Shown piece after piece: positions 5,518 to 6,162 of a DNA stretch of 6,162 nt (positions within the stretch are counted from its first letter, which is position 1; the number at the start of each line of letters is the position of its first letter). The stretch is from contig JASHRZ010000593.1 of assembly GCA_030037055.1 (NCBI GenBank), forward strand, positions 1 through 6,162, in the 5' to 3' direction. Source of the stretch: Alphaproteobacteria bacterium. GTDB taxonomy: Bacteria; Pseudomonadota; Alphaproteobacteria; ATCC43930; CGMCC-115725. The notes under the pieces are model-generated. The model was not told the DNA's origin, made no database searches, and was given only the letters and a program-made list of their open reading frames with translations. Position numbers and translations under genes: made by a program.

Positions 5518-6162
5518 ATGACAGGGCGCGAGCACGAGACAGGCGGGCCAGGCTTGGCGCTGGCGGCCGAAGCGGTAGCGGGCTTTCCCGGCCCGGCGCT
5601 GCTGCTCGGCCGCGATGGGGCAGTGGCGCCCGCCAACCCAGCGGGCGGCAGGCTGCTGGCCGAGGCCGATCCTCGACTTCGCCGCGCGCTCTCCGGGATC
5701 GCCGGCGAGGCAAGCGGCACCGGCGCGCGCCTGGTGGCGCTTGCCGCCGTGCCGGGCGCCGAGCTGCTGCTGCTTCCGCTGGCCGAGGAGGGGCGCGTGC
5801 TGGCGCTGCTGCATGACGCGCCGCTGGCGCGCAACCTGCGCGAGGCGTTGATCGAGAGCCGGCAGCGCTACAAGGATTTGGTCGAGATCTCCAGCGATTT
5901 CGCCTGGGAGACCGACACGGCCGGCCGCTTTACCTTCGTCTCGCCGAAGGGCGTGCTCGGCTGGACCCCCGAGACGCTGCTCGGCCGAGCCGCCGCCGAG
6001 TTCCTGGCCGAGCCCGGCGAGGAGAACGTCTTCGTCACCGCCCTCCCGGTGGCATCGGCGGAGCTCTGGTTCCGTCGCCCCGATGGCGGGAGCGCCCGGC
6101 TCGGCATCGTCGCTGCGCCGCTGCGCGATGGCGCGGGCAGGCCGCTCGGCGCCCGCGGCATC
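5518..6162 (+). CDS. PAS-domain sensory protein, N-terminal part (continues beyond the window)
   Basis: An open frame of 215 codons begins at ATG 5518 and continues past the window end without a stop. Residues about 20-98 look like a degenerate PAS-type sensor segment (PALLLGRDGAVAPANPAG at 26-43 resembles the start of a PAS fold). A short helical linker follows (about 103-118, LARNLREALIESRQRY). A clearer PAS/S-box domain begins near 117: YKDLVEISSDFAWETD (118-133), then GRFTFVSPKGVLGW (136-149), and ends with the PAS-like C-terminal strands WFRRPDGG and a terminal GRPLGARGI. No transmembrane segment is seen, so the visible part is cytoplasmic. Such N-termini in alphaproteobacteria commonly precede GGDEF/EAL or histidine kinase output domains, but the output here is unseen and I do not assign one. 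It is separated from the beta-oxidation operon by an opposite-strand gene, so it is probably a separate unit. Confidence 0.85.
   Translation, partial: MTGREHETGGPGLALAAEAVAGFPGPALLLGRDGAVAPANPAGGRLLAEADPRLRRALSGIAGEASGTGARLVALAAVPGAELLLLPLAEEGRVLALLHDAPLARNLREALIESRQRYKDLVEISSDFAWETDTAGRFTFVSPKGVLGWTPETLLGRAAAEFLAEPGEENVFVTALPVASAELWFRRPDGGSARLGIVAAPLRDGAGRPLGARGI

Noticed and set aside
5457..5834. Minus-strand frames of about 120 codons opposite the start of the PAS gene
   Set aside because: Translations are low-complexity (A, S, R, P and Q rich). The plus-strand frame carries recognisable PAS sequence through the window end.

Overview
The window is GC-rich with strongly GC-biased third codon positions, tightly packed genes and Shine-Dalgarno-led starts. 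The protein types suggest an alphaproteobacterium, perhaps Hyphomicrobiales or Rhodospirillales. That assignment is an inference from composition and protein style; no taxonomic marker is present.

Positions 1-5204 are a single plus-strand block that reads as a fatty-acid (acyl-CoA) beta-oxidation operon. It starts with the last 66 codons of a thiolase (1-201). Next is a FadN-type bifunctional enzyme with an N-terminal 3-hydroxyacyl-CoA dehydrogenase and a C-terminal enoyl-CoA hydratase (215-2539). Then come a 595-residue acyl-CoA dehydrogenase with the extended C-terminal domain (2550-4337) and a short-chain dehydrogenase closely resembling animal HSDL2 (4377-5204). The gaps are 13, 10 and 39 bp, so co-transcription is very likely; the promoter lies upstream of the window. 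The first three genes cover a full beta-oxidation turn: the acyl-CoA dehydrogenase makes the trans-2-enoyl-CoA, the bifunctional protein hydrates and then oxidises it, and the thiolase cleaves the 3-ketoacyl-CoA. The gene set matches the fadN-fadA-fadE group of Bacillus subtilis in a different order. The HSDL2-like reductase is the one member without an obvious step in that cycle.

Positions 5205-6162 are a separate neighbourhood. A small minus-strand hypothetical gene (5231-5422, 63 codons) converges on the operon with a 26 bp gap. Across a 95 bp partly AT-rich intergenic region it diverges from a plus-strand gene that starts at 5518 and runs off the window end. That gene encodes a PAS-domain sensory protein of which 215 codons are visible; its output domain is not visible.

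I see no mobile element, CRISPR array, RNA gene or convincing terminator. The metabolic part is a recognisable pathway. The points of most interest are the HSDL2-like gene in a complete beta-oxidation operon, the small orphan gene, and the shared control region in front of the PAS gene.
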